Positions 47,084 to 64,000 of a stretch of 64,000 nucleotides of DNA are shown in pieces. Source of the DNA: Parapristionchus giblindavisi (taxonomy: Eukaryota; Nematoda; Chromadorea; Rhabditida; Diplogasteridae); contig CALSFV010000151.1 in NCBI GenBank assembly GCA_943737045.1, forward strand, positions 31,177-95,176, read 5' to 3'. The notes below the pieces were generated by a model that ran no database searches, was not told the origin of the DNA, and worked only from the letters and a program-made list of their open reading frames with translations. The translations under genes and the position numbers were made by a program. Position 1 is the stretch's first letter, and each line of letters starts with the position of its first letter.

Positions 47084-48437
47084 CTTTTCCATCCTCCACC
47101 CTTTGCTTGAAATTCAAGGAAAATTACATTGCATATTCATAGGGATATTGCAGGTTACTTTGCCTTCTAGTTTCAAAAGTTCTGGGTAAATTGTGCCAAT
47201 ATGCTGCCCTGTTGTTGCCAAGATAGGTACCATTCATGCGAAAGGAGGACATTTTAGATCGTTAGCTATTTTCGTATAAAGGAAGAATTAAATCGAAAAA
47301 TTGGTCAAAAAGTCAAGAACTTATGTGACAATCTAATAATTATTTTATTTTCGACTCCTCGAACTTCCCGGTCATCATATCTTTCGACGAATATGGTCTG
47401 AATTCTATGTGAATACAAATGTCATCATATTTGTCATAGATCTATCAGATATATGCAGACCAGCATTCTATAATGTAAGCATATCATATTATCATAATCT
47501 TTCATTTCTATGTATTACTTATCATATGAATGAACGATTTAAGTTTTTTTCTTAGACTACATTGTATCCATATTCCATTAGTTGATTAGATATCATCCAT
47601 CTTAATCTCTTTACCAGAATCTTCTTCAGAAGGGCCATCTACAAGATAAAGTAAGGACTATTTTGAGTGAAGTCGTGTGTAATCAACTACTATCCCGAGT
47701 AAGACCAATCTATGATCTATCCTCACTATCTCATATATCTATCTTTCTTGTTTATCCACACTATCTCAACTGTCTCTCTTTCTCTCCACTCTTTCATTTA
47801 TCCCCACTATCTCAACTGTTTCTCTCTCTCTAACATCGCAGCTATATTTAGACAGCTTTCATCTTACTTTTCAATAAGCGAGATCTATTGGAAGATTGCG
47901 CTTCTGGATTTAATTTCGCTCAACTGGGCGCCTCTGTAAGTAAATCATGCAGATCAAAGTACAAAGCATAAGTATTATATTATAGATTCGAACATGGGAA
48001 TCAGCAGAGAAATGGTATAGTGAACAATGTCTTGGAATGATTCCTCCAACACATCATGTATATACTCATTCATTAAGTTTAATCAAGAAACCTGATTTGA
48101 ATTCAACTCTTCTCGATTCATTATCACAAATATTTAGATCTAATAAAGATAGCTTTGATGTTGAATAAAAATAATCAATATTATATATTTAATTGTCCAA
48201 AAAAGATCTACTATCGCACAAGAGGCCCCTCCATATCCATTATATATAAATTTATATTTGTTGTAAAATATTGAGATGTTGAACATATTATTCATATTTA
48301 TGATAAAAGAAAAAAGACCTTACTGCGAATGATATTATGTTTATTAAATAGTGCAAAGAATGCTGAAATGTTAATAATACAAAAAATTATGCGAATATAT
48401 TATTTTTAAACCATTTCATGTATTATTAACATTTCAG

Positions 48438-49005
48438 TGCAGCCCGGTAATCTTTTGTCCTCTAATGGGCGCATTTGGGTGCATCATTTATTTCCTTTGT
48501 GTATGATTTTTTTGTATTCTCAAAGTCTTAATCATGAGTTTTCATGATAAAAAGTTCTTTTAATGACTAAAGAAAAATAAAGAAAGTTTCCATTCATGTT
48601 AAAAATGCAATTAAAAGGTAAATCACGCCGGTCCAAAAATATTTTGGGTACGGCAGCTTCTGAATTTCCTTTCCCGCCAACTAATACTATATGTTTATCT
48701 TCAGTATTTTCGTTTTTACTGAAATTTCTCCGTTTTTTATCCGTTTTAAACAACTCTTTTCCTTGAATTTCATGATTATTTAACAGGGGGTAAACGTTAA
48801 AGAATTAGTTAAAACAAAAAAGCAAAAAGCTAAAATACTGAAAATTAGCATACAGTAAAGAAGTTCAAAAGTTGCCGTACCCAAAATATTTTTGGCACGG
48901 AGTGATTTACCTTTTATTTGCATTTTTCGCATGAATGGAAACTTTCTTTATTTTTCTTTAGTCAGTAAAGGAACGTTTTATCATGGAAACTCATGATTAA
49001 TACAT
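48438..49005. mobile_element. palindromic element related to 22546-23060
   Basis: Arms share TGACTAAAGAAAAATAAAGA, GGTAAATCACGCCGGTCC and ATCATGAGTTTTCATG-type blocks with their complements near 48900-49000. The same blocks, diverged, occur in the element at 22546-23060, so the two belong to one family. No coding content. Confidence 0.68.
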
Positions 49006-49702
49006 TGAAGGAATTGATGAATACAATTTAAATATTGATCGAGAAAGAAATACTGCTATCTTCATAGTGTAACTTATTATTCTCTTTTCTTTCTCATTTC
49101 CATTATAGTTAATTAAAAGCAGTGTTATTATCAATTAGATTATCATTACCATTTTATCTTCTTCTTATTAGAATATCATATTTATTAATGATTGATATCG
49201 ATTCTTCTATAGAACCTCTATGAGAGGAAAATGATAAAGAAGGATGGGAGACTTAGATAACATAATGACCGTATTGACAATATATCAACAATTATAACTG
49301 ATTCATATAAGGTTCAAGTCAGTCAATCGATAAAGAAATAACAATGAATAGAAGATAATGATGGATGAAATGATATATTGGTCTATATTAATGAAAGAAA
49401 AGTTGATTCAGATAAGGTAACCTATTTGAAAAGAAGGAAAAGGACTAAAAGAGAAGAAGAAGTTATGTAGATCACAAAAGAAATGAAGGAATATCTATAT
49501 TTGGGATGAATGGATTATCTATAGACTACAATATACTATAAATGACTATTATTGATTGATTGATACAGTACCCGATTGAGTTTATTGATGATTAGAGCAC
49601 ATTTCGTCTTTCGTTCGAGAAATGATAAAAGAAGAGTCAAAACGATACCAAATATGCATTTGTATAGTACTCCGATGGCAGTAGATTACGGTAGATAAAA
49701 GG

Positions 49703-50113
49703 GGGGAACAGAGTACTGTAGATAAGAGGTGTGGGGTACGGTAGGGGAACAGAGTACTGTAGAAAAGAGGTGTGGGGTACGGTAGGGGAACAGAGTACTG
49801 TAGTTAAGAGGTGTGGGGTACGGTAGGGTAACATAGTACTGTAGATAAGAGGTGTGGGGTACGGTAGGGGAACAGAGTACTGTAGTTAAGAGGTGTGGGG
49901 TACGGTAGGGGAACAGAGTACTGTAGTTAAGAGGTGTGGGGTACGGTAGGGTAACATAGTACTGTAGATAAGAGGTGTGGGGTACGGTAGGGGAACAGAG
50001 TACTGTAGTTAAGAGGTGTGGCGTACGGTAGGGTAACATAGTACTGTAGATAAGAGGTGTGGGGGTACGGTAGGGGAACAGAGTACTGTAGTTAAGAGGT
50101 GTGGGGTACGGTA
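49703..50113. repeat. 41-bp minisatellite, about 10 units, downstream of egl-19
   Basis: Unit GGGGAACAGAGTACTGTAGT + TAAGAGGTGTGGGGTACGGTA. Two unit types alternate: GGGGAACAGAG..TAGTTAAG and GGGTAACATAG..TAGATAAG, at units 4, 7 and 9 for the second type, suggesting growth by copying of 2-3 unit blocks. It starts about 350 bp after the egl-19 stop codon (50468, minus strand). Confidence 0.92.
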
Positions 50114-50467
50114 TAAAGGGGCGGAGTTAGGGGATGAGGATAATTGAGCAATTAATGTAATGAAAGAAAAGTGAGTTAGTTGCATTGAGAGAATGAGGAC
50201 AGTTATGAGAGAGGACAAATATATCAAATTTTACCTGTAAAACGAATTGAAATAATAAATGAGAAAAAAAAGAAAAGGGGAGAGGCAAAGGAAAGAACAA
50301 GAAAAGAAAGAGTTTAAAGAAAAAGGAGAATTGAGCATTTATTGATTGATTGAGTGAATAACTAAAGTTAGAGAGAGTAAGAAAGAGTGATAATGATAAA
50401 ACCCGATAAATAAGATAATAGATACGGTAGAAAGGAGGTGGGAGTAATCAATAAATGGGGGATACTC

Positions 50468-63960
<13,493 letters not shown>

Positions 63961-64000
63961 CTAGAAATATACACAACTGATCTCTGATCTTTGCAATTTA

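Larger units (their letters stand above)
48169..50467. other. convergent intergenic region between G-alpha-like gene and egl-19
   Basis: Contains an inverted repeat (48438-49005) and a minisatellite (49703-50113); otherwise AT-rich. No additional gene was recognised. Both neighbours end here, so polyadenylation signals should lie within it, but I could not assign them. Confidence 0.5.

Noticed and set aside
49637..50227. Minus-strand frames rich in PYRTPHLL
   Set aside because: Translation of the 41-bp minisatellite.

Overview
The window is nuclear DNA from a nematode, most likely a free-living rhabditid; I cannot name the genus. The reasons are short introns (often 43-80 bp) with TTTCAG-like acceptors, a nematode-type chemoreceptor pair (Str superfamily), a Caenorhabditis-like EGL-19 calcium channel, AT-rich DNA, and dense palindromic (foldback) and Tc1/mariner elements. 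Genes are split into many small exons, so I rebuilt them by hand from splice sites, reading phase and family resemblance.

Layout. (1) 1562-5930, +: an SLC7-type amino acid transporter in 14 exons; its first exon(s) were not found. (2) 6902-14412, +: a Str-type chemoreceptor in 12 exons. Its introns hold several inverted-repeat elements, including a 1,965-bp palindrome with TTAA target duplications. (3) 14.6-19.4 kb: a nest of Tc1/mariner and palindromic elements. (4) 28297-21608, -: a convergent paralogue of the chemoreceptor with near-identical exon lengths. It carries 3.3 kb of nested transposons in one intron and one exon that looks decayed. (5) 28.5-40.2 kb: repeats, comprising a second copy of the TTAA palindrome inside a Tc1-like relic, a 75-copy 27-bp minisatellite, large palindromes and a dead mariner. 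(6) 41812-40681, -: a complete Sep15/SELENOF-like ER thiol-oxidoreductase with Cys in place of selenocysteine. (7) 42751-48168, +: a divergent G-protein-alpha-like gene, probably a pseudogene. (8) 63960-50468, -: the L-type voltage-gated calcium channel alpha-1 subunit (egl-19 orthologue), 48 exons from the domain I S4 segment to the stop codon; the 5' part lies outside the window.

The genes do not form a pathway. The clearest theme is that long inverted repeats (about twenty in 64 kb) sit in introns and intergenic gaps. In the chemoreceptor two of them start within a few bases of a 5' splice site. Transcribed introns of this kind would fold into long dsRNA hairpins. All gene models are inferred from the sequence alone; no search or RNA data were used.
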